From Comamonas resistens (GTDB taxonomy: Bacteria > Pseudomonadota > Gammaproteobacteria > Burkholderiales > Burkholderiaceae_C), in assembly GCF_030064165.1 (NCBI RefSeq), contig NZ_CP125947.1:5022001-5086000 (forward strand): a DNA stretch of 64,000 nt. Reading direction: 5' to 3'. The notes under the pieces were generated by a model. The model did not search any database. It was not told where the DNA came from and saw only the letters and a list, made by a program, of their open reading frames with translations. Positions 24,601 through 32,703 of the stretch are shown here, piece after piece. The translations under genes were made by a program, and so were the position numbers. The first letter of the stretch is position 1. Each line of letters starts with the position of its first letter.

Positions 24601-25599
24601 TTACTGCGCCACGATGTGGTGGCTCTTGACCACGGGCGCCCACAGCGCGGTCTCCTTGCGGATCAGCTCGCCAAAGGCATCGCCCTTGACCACCCAGGGG
24701 GTCATGCCCTGGGACTTGAGCTGGTTCTGCGCGGCCTGGGTCTTCATGACCTTGTCGATGTCCTCGGCCAGCTGCTTGACCACTTCGGGAGGCGTGTTCT
24801 TGGGCGCCAGCACGCCATACCAGGACGAAACGGCAATGCCCGGAATGCCGGCCTCGGCCAGGGTCGGCACATTGGGCAAAAAGCCCGAACGCGTGGCATC
24901 GGTCACGGCCAGAGCGCGCAGCTTGCCCGACTGCACATGGGGCAGCACGGTGGGCATGTTGGCGATCAGCATGGGGATGGTGCCGCCCAGGGCATCGTTC
25001 AGGCCCTGGCCCGAGCCCTTGTAGGCCACGTGCATGATGTCGGCACCCGACTTGTCCTTGAACAGCTCGCCGGCCAGGTGCAGGCTGGAGCCCACGCCCG
25101 GCGAGGCGTAGCTGATCGAATCGGGCTTGGATTTGGACAGTGCCACCAGCTCCTGGATGGTCTTGGCCGGCACCTGGGGATTGACGACGATGACATTGGC
25201 CGCACGCCCCATGGATGCCACGGGCACGAAGTCGCCGAACACGTTGTAGGGCAGCTTGGGCATCAGCGTGGGGTTGATGGTCAGGTTGCCCTGGGGCACG
25301 ACAAGCAGCGTGTGGCCGTCGGGCTTGGCGCGCTTGACCATGTCGATGCCGATGTTGCCGTTGGCACCGGGGCGGTTGTCCACGATGGCGGCCTGCTTGT
25401 ACTCCTCGGTCAGGCCCGTGGCCAGGATGCGCGAGAGGATGTCCACCGCGCCGCCGGCGGGGAACGGCGCAATGATGGTGAACTGGCCGCTGGACAGTTG
25501 CTCGGCGGCACCGGCCGCGTACGCGGGGGACATGGCGGCGGACAGCGCGGCGCTGCAGGCCAGCGCCAGGCAGGACTTGAGGAAGGCGGAACGTTGCAT
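24601..25599 (-). CDS. Bug-family tripartite tricarboxylate transporter receptor (second orphan)
   Basis: A 332-aa periplasmic binding protein. The signal peptide is residues 1-28 (cleavage after AYA). Bug features: FTIIAPFPAGGAVDILSRIL, VDNRPGANGNIGID, PDGHTLLVVPQG, SYASPGVGSSLHLAGELF and WYGVLAPKNTPPEVV. GGAG precedes the ATG. It is the last gene of the cupin-hydrolase-iclR-AspDH operon. No TctA/TctB pair is nearby. Its ligand is probably a carboxylate related to the operon's substrate. Confidence 0.92.
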   Translation of the reverse strand: MQRSAFLKSCLALACSAALSAAMSPAYAAGAAEQLSSGQFTIIAPFPAGGAVDILSRILATGLTEEYKQAAIVDNRPGANGNIGIDMVKRAKPDGHTLLVVPQGNLTINPTLMPKLPYNVFGDFVPVASMGRAANVIVVNPQVPAKTIQELVALSKSKPDSISYASPGVGSSLHLAGELFKDKSGADIMHVAYKGSGQGLNDALGGTIPMLIANMPTVLPHVQSGKLRALAVTDATRSGFLPNVPTLAEAGIPGIAVSSWYGVLAPKNTPPEVVKQLAEDIDKVMKTQAAQNQLKSQGMTPWVVKGDAFGELIRKETALWAPVVKSHHIVAQ

Positions 25600-25794
25600 G
25601 GTCTTGTCTCCAGGGAGAACGGAAATTTCAGAAGAGCCGGAGGCCGGTGCGCATCGGGCTTGATGCAGCGCAAAGGCCGGCGGGCAAAGGCATGACACCA
25701 TGGATGCCATGCTCAGATGGGCGGTGCTTGCGCGCACTTTTGCAAACACGCAAGCAAGACCGATGCCACCGGCACGGCGCATGGCTGGAACGGG

Positions 25795-26595
25795 TCAGAT
25801 GGCCAGGGAAGCCACGTTGTTGAGCACGGCGCGCACCACGCTGTACACGGTCAGCGCCGAGGTCTTGGGGTTGGCCGCCAGCGGCTTGCCGCGCATGGTC
25901 AGCTCCATGGCGCCGAAAGCGCCGCGCGCCTCGACGTGGTGCACGTTTTCATCGACGGCCGGGTCGGCGAACAGGCGCACCATGGTCTTGTCCAGGCCCA
26001 GGCCCGCCAGCGACAGCGTGGCCGCCACATTGGCATTCTTGGGATAGAGCTGGGCCGCTTCGCGGGCCGTGCCTTCGAAGATGCAGAAGGCTTCGGTCAA
26101 GGCCCCCAGATCGCAGGCCTGCTCGGCCGGCGTGCCGCTCCAGGCCTTGGGCGGCTTGCGGCCCGTGTAGACCACCGAGTCCAGCCCGCCCACGCGGGCC
26201 GCGGCCAGTGCGTCGATGCCGCCGATGGCGCCGGACAGCAGCTGCACCTGGGTCTGGCCGGCCTCGGCCGCCGCCTGCACGCGCTCGGCCATGCCGGGGG
26301 CACTCAAAGCGCCGATCGAAGCCACCACCGTGGGAATGCCGCGCGCCAGCGCCGGCAGCACATGCTCTTCGATGGCGCTGTGGCCCGCGCACTCCACCAG
26401 CAGATCGGGCCGGGCATCGGCGGGCAGGGCTGGCAGGATCTGCGCCTGCGGAGCCAGACGGGCCACCGTCTGCTGGATCGCAGCGCTGGCCTCGGGCACC
26501 AGCACCCAACGCACCTGCAGCCGGGCATCGCCGCTCAGCAACTCCAGAACGCTGGAGCCGATCGCGCCGCAACCAATCAATGCAATATTTTTCAT
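25795..26595 (-). CDS. L-aspartate dehydrogenase-like NAD(P)-dependent enzyme (NadX family)
   Basis: A 266-aa protein with an N-terminal Rossmann motif IALIGCGAIGSSVLELL, VECAGHSAIEEHVLPAL, and the C-terminal catalytic half containing LLSGAIGGIDAL, LYPKNANVAATLSLAGLG and HHVEARGAFG. These match the archaeal/bacterial NAD(P)-aspartate dehydrogenase family, which interconverts L-aspartate and iminoaspartate/oxaloacetate. AGGAAG precedes the ATG. Since it lies in a catabolic operon, not with nadA/nadC, a degradative role on aspartate or a related amino acid is more likely than NAD synthesis (inference). Confidence 0.82.
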   Translation of the reverse strand: MKNIALIGCGAIGSSVLELLSGDARLQVRWVLVPEASAAIQQTVARLAPQAQILPALPADARPDLLVECAGHSAIEEHVLPALARGIPTVVASIGALSAPGMAERVQAAAEAGQTQVQLLSGAIGGIDALAAARVGGLDSVVYTGRKPPKAWSGTPAEQACDLGALTEAFCIFEGTAREAAQLYPKNANVAATLSLAGLGLDKTMVRLFADPAVDENVHHVEARGAFGAMELTMRGKPLAANPKTSALTVYSVVRAVLNNVASLAI

Positions 26596-26680
26596 CTCAC
26601 ACTTCCTGAAAAATACGCTGGCCCGGCGTGAAAGCGTATCCATGATTGCCTTGCAGCAGCCATGAATACGCGCCGACGGG

Positions 26681-27487
26681 TCAGCGCAAAAGATCCGGAT
26701 GCTGCTGGCGCAAATGAGCCGACAGAGTCTCTGCCGCCTCCTGCACCTGCTGCGCCCAGAGCTGGGTTTTTTCGGGCACCAGCTCGGTGAACGGAATGGC
26801 CACGGCCAGACCAGCCACTACCTGCCCGCTGCCGCCGCGCACGGGCGCGGCGATGCTGGAGACGCTAGGCTCGTAAAAGCCCTCGCCCATGGCGTAGCCA
26901 CGCTCGCGGTCCTGCGCCAGCAGGCTCGCCAGGTCCTCGACATGACGCGGCGTGCTTTCGGAGAACTGCGGCAGTTCCTCGCCGCCGAACAGCTCGCGCA
27001 GCTGCGCCGCATCCATGTCCTGCAGCAAGGTCCGCCCCAGCACCGTGGCATGGGCCGGCAGGCGCGAACCCACGCGCACGGCGCCCTGAAAGGCACCGGG
27101 CGGCGCGATGCGCGCCACATAGACCACCGAGGTGCCGTCAAGCAGCGCCAGATTGCTGGTCATGCCCAGCGCATCGCACAGGCCTTGCAGCACCGGCTCG
27201 GCCAGCTGTGCCAGCGGCTGGGTCGACAGATAGTCGTAGCCCAGTCGCAGCACGGCCAGGCCCAGCCGGTATTCGGTGCCGCTGCGCTGCAGATACCCCG
27301 AGTTTTCGAGCGTGGTCAACATGCGGAACACCGTGGAGCGCGGCAGCTGCAGGCAGCGTGCCAGCTCGGGCGCGCTCCACACGGGCTGCACCGGGCCGAA
27401 GCAGGCCAGCAAGCGCAGTCCGCGCTCCAGCGCGGGCACGGTGTAACGGTCGTTGTCGTTGGTCGAAATCTCGGAGGTATCGCTCAT
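26681..27487 (-). CDS. IclR-family transcriptional regulator (paralogue)
   Basis: A 268-aa regulator with the same architecture as the one at 21778: TVPALERGLRLLACFG, APELARCLQLPRSTVFRMLTTLENSGYLQR, then VRVGSRLPAHATVLGRTLLQD and ERGYAMGEGFYEPSVSSIAAPVRG. The two proteins probably arose by duplication. Its ATG overlaps the hydrolase stop by four bases (ATGA). It presumably controls the cupin operon, and cross-talk with the first operon is plausible given the similar candidate operators. Confidence 0.92.
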   Translation of the reverse strand: MSDTSEISTNDNDRYTVPALERGLRLLACFGPVQPVWSAPELARCLQLPRSTVFRMLTTLENSGYLQRSGTEYRLGLAVLRLGYDYLSTQPLAQLAEPVLQGLCDALGMTSNLALLDGTSVVYVARIAPPGAFQGAVRVGSRLPAHATVLGRTLLQDMDAAQLRELFGGEELPQFSESTPRHVEDLASLLAQDRERGYAMGEGFYEPSVSSIAAPVRGGSGQVVAGLAVAIPFTELVPEKTQLWAQQVQEAAETLSAHLRQQHPDLLR

Positions 27488-28368
27488 GGCTGTCGGCAGG
27501 TAGAAGTGCGGGTACTTTGGTTCAACAAAGATGCCAGCTTCTGCGCGATCGCCACGGGTTGTTCCACGGGCGAGGCATGGCCGGCGGCCGCAAGCGTACC
27601 GTAGTCGGCGCCCAGCAGTTCGGACCAGGCCTTGCAGGCCGCAGGAGGTGTGACCACGTCATGCTCTCCGACCCAGACCTGGACCGGCATGGACAGCTTG
27701 CCGGCCGCCTGCCCCAGATCGCCGCCGCACAGCAGTTCCACCGCCTGCGCATAGCCCTGCGGCTGCATGCGGGCCGTGTTCCAGCGCACCCATGCGCGCA
27801 CCGACTCGGGCGCCTCGGCCGATACCAGCCGCTGGTCGATCACGGCAGCCAGACCGGCAACGCCCTTCCCGGCCAGCGCAGCCAGACGCCCCTGGCGCAC
27901 CTTGGCCTGCTGCTCGGCCTTGGCCGGCGCGCCGTAGCCGCCCGCCGGGCTGATGAGCACCAGTTGCTCGACTAGGCCAGAGGCCGTGCCGGCCAGCCTG
28001 GCCGCCATCAACGCCCCCAGCGAGTGACCAACCAGAAGGCAGCGGCGCACGCCCAGCGCTTGCAGGGACTGCTCCAGTGCCCGCGCATAGTCGGCATCGC
28101 CGGGAGTAGGCTGCGCCAGCGGCGTGGATACGCCATAGCCCGGAGCATCCCAGGCCAGCACGCGCGCCTTGTCGCCCAGCGCCAGCGCCAGGTCCAGCCA
28201 CGAAGCCGCGCCCGAGCTGATACCGTGCAGCAGCACGACGGCGAATTCGTCCGTCGCATCGCCTGCCTCGCGCCAGGCAACCCGGGAGCCATCCGGCAAC
28301 TGCACTAGTCGCTCGGGAAAGCCGGCCTGCAGCTGCTGCACCTTGAAGGACAGCGTGTCCTGCGTCAT
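27484..28368 (-). CDS. Alpha/beta hydrolase (meta-cleavage-product hydrolase-like)
   Basis: A 294-aa alpha/beta-hydrolase. The oxyanion segment is VVLLHGISSGAASWLDLALAL, the nucleophile elbow LLVGHSLGALMAARLAG gives Ser, VWVGEHDVVTPP holds the Asp and LAAAGHASPVEQP the His. This is the layout of ring-fission-product hydrolases, esterases and haloperoxidase-like enzymes. It is coupled to the IclR gene downstream and lies eight bases after the cupin gene. With an extradiol dioxygenase in the neighbouring operon, C-C hydrolysis of the ring-opened product is an attractive but unproven role. Confidence 0.85.
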   Translation of the reverse strand: MTQDTLSFKVQQLQAGFPERLVQLPDGSRVAWREAGDATDEFAVVLLHGISSGAASWLDLALALGDKARVLAWDAPGYGVSTPLAQPTPGDADYARALEQSLQALGVRRCLLVGHSLGALMAARLAGTASGLVEQLVLISPAGGYGAPAKAEQQAKVRQGRLAALAGKGVAGLAAVIDQRLVSAEAPESVRAWVRWNTARMQPQGYAQAVELLCGGDLGQAAGKLSMPVQVWVGEHDVVTPPAACKAWSELLGADYGTLAAAGHASPVEQPVAIAQKLASLLNQSTRTSTCRQP

Positions 28369-28376
28369 GGCCGGGC

Positions 28377-28907
28377 TCAGCGCTTGATTTTGGCCAGCGG
28401 GTGCTCGGGCGGATAGGTCGGGGTGATGGGCTTCTTGGCGCCCAGCATCACGCACATCAGCGCGTCTTCGTCGCCGATATTGATCTCTTCGCGGTACACG
28501 CCTGGAGGTACGGACACCACGTCGCGGTCGGTCAGGATGGTCTCGAAGCGTTCGCCGTCCTTCTCCAGCACCAGCTTGAGCTTGCCGCGCATCACGAAGA
28601 ACACTTCCTCGACGTCGGTGTGCAGGTGCGACGGGCCTTCATGGCCGGCCGGGATCACCATGGTGGAGAAAGTGAAGTTCTCCGACGGAATGGTGTTGCT
28701 GTCGGCAGCCACGCCCGTGCCGCCAGTACCGATGTAGCGCATCTGGCCGCGGCGGTACTTGGGGTCGAAATCGGCCTGGAACTTCAGCGCGTCGAAGTCG
28801 TACTTGCGCGTGGAAAAGCGCGCGACGCGCGAAGTCATCCAGTCTTCAAAGCTGGTGCCTTCGGGCTGGTCCCAGCTGCGGGGGGTGTTCTGTGTGGAGT
28901 CCGTCAT
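28377..28907 (-). CDS. Cupin-domain protein
   Basis: A 176-aa single-cupin protein. Motif 1 is GHEGPSHLHTDVEEVFFVMRG (two His and a Glu, metal-binding type) and motif 2 is VVSVPPGVYREEINIGDEDALMCVM. The first 60 residues are an extra N-terminal region. It may be a small metal-dependent dioxygenase, isomerase or sensor. GGAGAG lies six bases before the ATG. It is the first gene of the second catabolic operon, preceded by a TATAAT-type box (28991-28996 read leftward) and a palindrome. Confidence 0.82.
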   Translation of the reverse strand: MTDSTQNTPRSWDQPEGTSFEDWMTSRVARFSTRKYDFDALKFQADFDPKYRRGQMRYIGTGGTGVAADSNTIPSENFTFSTMVIPAGHEGPSHLHTDVEEVFFVMRGKLKLVLEKDGERFETILTDRDVVSVPPGVYREEINIGDEDALMCVMLGAKKPITPTYPPEHPLAKIKR

Positions 28908-28973
28908 TTATCTCTCCTGTAACCGCTGACACATGGCAAAAGCCCAAGGCTTTTGTTTTTCTAATGAAACACA

Positions 28974-28996
28974 GTTCATTTAGTGAAACGATTATA
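28974..28996 (-). promoter_or_regulatory. Promoter -10 box and candidate IclR operator of the cupin operon
   Basis: Read leftward, TATAAT (28991-28996) has a weak TTGTGG-like -35 about 18 bases farther upstream. Directly after the -10 lies a GTTTCA-N5-TGAAC palindrome (28974-28989), with another TGAAAC at 28965-28970. The operator position between promoter and gene fits repression. Confidence 0.45.
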
Positions 28997-29068
28997 GAAA
29001 AACAGCGAGGCACTCCACAAGTACGGGAAGTCACCTATGACGAGAATCCCTTTGCCCAGCCCGGCAAC

Positions 29069-29091
29069 AAAAAAAGGGTGCCGAAGCACCC
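29069..29091 (-). terminator. Rho-independent terminator downstream of fadD
   Basis: GGGTGC-CGAA-GCACCC (29076-29091) with seven A's at 29069-29075, i.e. a stem-loop plus T7 on the minus strand, 31 bases after the fadD stop. Confidence 0.9.
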
Positions 29092-29122
29092 AGTGAAATT
29101 GCCTTGGAAGACAAGATGAAAA

Positions 29123-30799
29123 TCAGGCGTCGCGCAATTCCCTGCGCAGAATCTTGCCCACGGGAGTCTTGGGCAGTTCGGTGCGAAAGACAATGTGGCG
29201 CGGGCGTTTGTAGCCGGTCAGATTGGCGTGGCAATAGTCACGCAGCACCTGTTCGGTCAGTGCAGGATCCTTTTTCACGACAATGAGCTTGACGGCTTCG
29301 CCCGTCTTTTCATCAGGCACGCCCACCACCGCGCACTCGAGCACGCCAGGGCAGTTGGAGACCACGTCCTCCACCTCGTTGGGATAGACGTTGAAGCCGC
29401 TGACGATGACCATGTCCTTCTTGCGGTCCACGATCTTGACGAAGCCACGCTCATCCATGGTGCCGATGTCGCCGGTCAGGAAGTAGCCATCGTTCGTCAT
29501 GACCTTGGCCGTCTCATCGGGCCGCTGCCAATAGCCGGCCATGACCTGCGGGCCCAGCACGGCAATCTCGCCAGGCTGACCAGGCTCGGTGACGGTGCTG
29601 CCGCTATCGGCCACCAGCTTGATACGGGTGCTGGGCAGGGGCACGCCAATGGTGCCGGAGTAAGCGGTGGCGGTGACAGGGTTGCAGGTGACCGAGGGAC
29701 TGGTCTCCGAGAGGCCATAGCCTTCGCAGATAGGACAACCCGTTTTCTTGAGCCAGAGTTCGGCCACCGCGCTTTGCACGGCCATGCCGCCCCCCACCGA
29801 GACCTTGAGGTGGCTCCAGTCCACAGTGCCGAAATCGGGATGGTTGGCCAGGCCGTTGAACAAGGTGTTCACAGCCGGGAAGCTGTGGAAGCGGTGCTTG
29901 GACAGCTCCTTGAGCGTGGCCGGCAGATCGCGCGGATTGGGGATCAACACTGTTTTACCGCCCGTGCGCATGGACAGCATCATGTTCACCGTGAAGGCGA
30001 AGATGTGATAGAGCGGCAGAGCGCAGATGCTCGTGGGCTGCTCACCCGCGGGTACCTGCTTCATCGCCGGTTCGTTCCAGGCTTCGGACTGCAGCACATT
30101 GGCAATGATGTTGCGATGCAGCAGCACCGCACCCTTGCTCACGCCCGTGGTGCCGCCGGTGTACTGCAGCAGGGCCATGTCGTCAGGCTTGATGACAGGC
30201 GCAGTGAATGAAGCGCTGCGCCCCTTGGCCAGAGCCTCGTTGAAACGCACGGCGCCCGGCAGGCTGAAGACCGGCACCATCTTCTTGATGAAACGCACCA
30301 CGAAATTGACAATGGCGCCCTTGACCATGCCCAGCTCGTCGCCCATGGCGCACAGCACAATATGCTTGACCGCGCTGCCCTGCATGCCGTCCTGCAGCGT
30401 CTTGGCAAAGTTCTCGATGATGACAATGGCCTTGGCGCCCGAATCCTTGAGCTGATGCTCGAGCTCGCGCGCGGTGTATAGCGGATTGACGTTGACCACC
30501 ACATAGCCCGCGCGCAGCACGGCAGCCACGGCCACCGGGTACTGGGGCACATTGGGCATCATCAGCGCCACACGGTCGCCTCGCTGCAGGCCCAGGCTCT
30601 GCAGATAGGCGGCAAAGACCTTGCTCTGGGCATCGACCTGGGCAAAGGTCAGCTCCTTGCCCATGAAGGAATATGCGACCTTGTTCGCATGCTTGGTGAA
30701 TGCCTCTTCCATCAGCGCTACCAGCGACGGGTACTGCGATGGATCGATATCGGTCGGAACTCCCTCTGGATACGCACTCAGCCAAGGACGGTCACTCAT
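29123..30799 (-). CDS. fadD: Long-chain fatty acid-CoA ligase
   Basis: A 558-aa ANL-superfamily acyl-CoA synthetase of usual FadD length. AMP-binding P-loop YTGGTTGVSKGAVLLHRN at ~210-225, EGYGLSETSP (adenine/acyl gate), TGDIGTMDERGFVKIVDRKKDMVIVSGFNVYPNEVE (hinge and ribose Asp), and the C-terminal catalytic lysine region TPVGKILRREL. It activates fatty acids for beta-oxidation at the inner membrane. GGAGAG precedes the ATG. Upstream, an imperfect palindrome AGCACG-GT-CGTTCG (30848-30861) could be a TetR-type operator, but this is weak. Confidence 0.93.
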   Translation of the reverse strand: MSDRPWLSAYPEGVPTDIDPSQYPSLVALMEEAFTKHANKVAYSFMGKELTFAQVDAQSKVFAAYLQSLGLQRGDRVALMMPNVPQYPVAVAAVLRAGYVVVNVNPLYTARELEHQLKDSGAKAIVIIENFAKTLQDGMQGSAVKHIVLCAMGDELGMVKGAIVNFVVRFIKKMVPVFSLPGAVRFNEALAKGRSASFTAPVIKPDDMALLQYTGGTTGVSKGAVLLHRNIIANVLQSEAWNEPAMKQVPAGEQPTSICALPLYHIFAFTVNMMLSMRTGGKTVLIPNPRDLPATLKELSKHRFHSFPAVNTLFNGLANHPDFGTVDWSHLKVSVGGGMAVQSAVAELWLKKTGCPICEGYGLSETSPSVTCNPVTATAYSGTIGVPLPSTRIKLVADSGSTVTEPGQPGEIAVLGPQVMAGYWQRPDETAKVMTNDGYFLTGDIGTMDERGFVKIVDRKKDMVIVSGFNVYPNEVEDVVSNCPGVLECAVVGVPDEKTGEAVKLIVVKKDPALTEQVLRDYCHANLTGYKRPRHIVFRTELPKTPVGKILRRELRDA

Positions 30800-30896
30800 T
30801 CTTGTCTCTCCGGTTTTTTATCGTTCAACCGGACTATTCTCATAAAAAGCACGGTCGTTCGATACTGTAGTAACCCTAGGGCGGCTTTCCAGTTGC

Positions 30897-31364
30897 CTAG
30901 GTGACAGCAGGCGCCTCCAGCAGGCCGTTGAAGCTGCGCAGCCCTTCCAGATCGACCAGTTGCACGCTGCGGTAACCCACCTCGATCAGGCCTGCGCGGT
31001 GCAACTGGCTCAGGGCTTCACTCAGCCTGGAGCGCGAGACATTGCAGTAATCAGCCAGTTCGCTTTGCGGCACATTGAGCCAGTGCCTGGCAAACGGGAA
31101 ATTCAGCGGGGTGATGAGTGCAGCCAGGCAGCGCGCCACGCGTGCGACCGTGCCGCTGTGCTGCTGGGCGGTGATCAGGTTCATAAGTTGCAGATTGCGC
31201 TCGGCCAGCAATTGCATGAGAAAGGTCTGAAAAGGCTGCTCCCGCATCCACAGCTGCTCGAAGACGGCTCGCGGCAACTCTGGAGCCACCCACAGCCCGA
31301 GCTGCTCTGGGCAGCCTGCGGCAATGTACAGGCCAAGGCCTTGCGCCGCTGGATGCGTGAGCAT
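30897..31364 (-). pseudogene. Truncated Crp/Fnr-type regulator (C-terminal part only)
   Basis: The frame encodes the end of a cNMP-binding domain and dimer helix (PRAVFEQLW, FQTFLMQLLAERNLQLMNLI) and an intact Crp-type HTH (VPQSELADYCNVSRSRLSEALSQLHRAGLIEVGYRSVQLVDLEGL). The ~100-residue beta-roll that should precede it is missing: upstream lies the fba terminator (31416-31448) and fba itself. The open frame does extend to 31466, but only by reading through that terminator. The ATG at 31364 has no clear ribosome-binding site. Most likely a decayed gene; a shortened DNA-binding protein is the alternative. The HTH residues show no obvious damage. Confidence 0.55.
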
Positions 31365-31415
31365 CAAGGCCCGGTGCGCTGCCAGATCAGCAACTACTGG
31401 CGCTAGGCAACCATG

Positions 31416-31448
31416 CAAAAAGCCCGCAGGGTGAAGCCTGCGGGCTTT
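31416..31448 (-). terminator. Rho-independent terminator of fba
   Basis: AAAGCCCGCAGG (31419-31430), loop GTGAAG, CCTGCGGGCTTT (31437-31448), with five A's on the + strand at 31416-31420 giving a T run after the stem for leftward transcription. Confidence 0.85.
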
Positions 31449-31460
31449 CAGTATTTTTGA

Positions 31461-31500
31461 CTTCAAACGCTTAAAGGATAAGCGCTTTCAGCTATCAAAA
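31461..31500. repeat. Dispersed AGCGCTT/AGCTATC palindromic repeat
   Basis: CTTCAAACGCTTAAAGGATAAGCGCTTTCAGCTATCAAAA: AAGCGCTT-type arms followed by the AGCTATCAAAA tail. It sits just after the fba stop. It is the same family as copies near 36980, 42085, 43640, 47405, 54590 and 55745. Confidence 0.65.
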
Positions 31501-31508
31501 CAGGTGTA

Positions 31509-32573
31509 TTACTTGACCAGCTGGGCCAGATCGCCAGCGGCGTACTTCTTGGCCATCTGATCCAGGCTGTAGCCCTTGATCTTGGCGCCCTGGCCTTCGC
31601 AGCCGAATTCCATGTAGCGGGCCTTGCAGACCAGCTTGGCCGCTTCGCGGGCAGGCTTGAGCCATTCGCGGGCGTCGAACTTGTCGGGGTTCTCGGCCAG
31701 GAACTTGCGCACCGCGCCGGTCATCGCCAGACGGATGTCGGTGTCGATATTGATCTTGCGCACGCCGTACTTGATGGCTTCCTGGATTTCTTCCACGGGC
31801 ACGCCGTAGGTTTCCTTCATCTTGCCGCCGTACTGGTTGATGATGGCCAGCAGTTCCTGAGGCACGGAAGAGGAGCCGTGCATCACCAGATGGGTGTTGG
31901 GGATGCGGGCATGGATTTCCTTGACGCGGGAGATGGCCAGGATGTCGCCTGTGGGCTTGCGGCTGAACTTGTAGGCGCCGTGGCTGGTGCCGATGGCGAT
32001 CGCCAGTGCGTCCAGCTGGGTGGCCTTGACGAACACAGCAGCTTCTTCGGGGTCGGTCAGCATCTGGCTGTGGTCCAGCTTGCCTTCGGCGCCAATGCCG
32101 TCTTCTTCGCCGGCTTCGCCGGTTTCCAGGTTGCCCAGGCAGCCCAGTTCGCCTTCCACGGTGGCACCAATCTTGTGGGCCATGGCCACGACCTGCTGGG
32201 TCACGTCCACGTTGTAGTCGAAGGACGAAGGGGTCTTGCCGTCGCTCATCAGCGAGCCGTCCATCATCACCGAGCCGAAGCCCAGGTTCAGCGCGCCCTG
32301 GCAGACTTCAGGCGTGGTGCCGTGGTCCTGGTGCATCACCAGGGGAATGTGGGGATACATTTCGGCAGCGGCCTGGATCAGGTGCTTGATGAAAGGCTCA
32401 CCTGCGTACTTGCGGGCACCGGCACTGGCCTGCAGGATGACGGGTGCGCCGACTTCGTCAGCCGCCGACATCACGGCCTGGACCTGTTCCAGGTTGTTCA
32501 CGTTGAAGGCGGGGATGCCATAGCCGTTTTCAGCAGCATGGTCCAGCATTTCGCGCATCGAAATCAAAGGCAT
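31509..32573 (-). CDS. fba: Fructose-1,6-bisphosphate aldolase, class II
   Basis: A 354-aa zinc aldolase of the Calvin-cycle type. Metal and catalytic motifs: [15 protein letters not shown] (His, Asp), the long insertion [18 protein letters not shown] with catalytic Glu, [10 protein letters not shown] (His) and [14 protein letters not shown] (His). [11 protein letters not shown] binds phosphate. It cleaves FBP to DHAP and G3P in glycolysis/gluconeogenesis. GGAA precedes the ATG. Two GTAACCGC boxes lie ~110 bases upstream. It has its own terminator and so forms a single-gene unit. Confidence 0.95.
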   Translation of the reverse strand: MPLISMREMLDHAAENGYGIPAFNVNNLEQVQAVMSAADEVGAPVILQASAGARKYAGEPFIKHLIQAAAEMYPHIPLVMHQDHGTTPEVCQGALNLGFGSVMMDGSLMSDGKTPSSFDYNVDVTQQVVAMAHKIGATVEGELGCLGNLETGEAGEEDGIGAEGKLDHSQMLTDPEEAAVFVKATQLDALAIAIGTSHGAYKFSRKPTGDILAISRVKEIHARIPNTHLVMHGSSSVPQELLAIINQYGGKMKETYGVPVEEIQEAIKYGVRKINIDTDIRLAMTGAVRKFLAENPDKFDAREWLKPAREAAKLVCKARYMEFGCEGQGAKIKGYSLDQMAKKYAAGDLAQLVK

Positions 32574-32679
32574 GGTGGGTTCCGTTCAAAGTTTTGAGAG
32601 GTAACGCCCCCCGGCAATGAATGACTGCAGTGCGCCGCACGACAGCTGTGGCCTGGGGAAAGACCAGCGACACCTTCCG

Positions 32680-32698
32680 GTAACCGCTTAGTAACCGC
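32680..32698. promoter_or_regulatory. Paired GTAACCGC boxes upstream of fba
   Basis: GTAACCGC at 32680-32687 and again at 32691-32698, spaced by 11 bases (one helical turn). A third copy (reverse orientation) is upstream of pyk at 38635-38642. This is a candidate shared site for a glycolysis regulator; no identity is proposed. Confidence 0.4.
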
Positions 32699-32703
32699 CT
32701 ATT

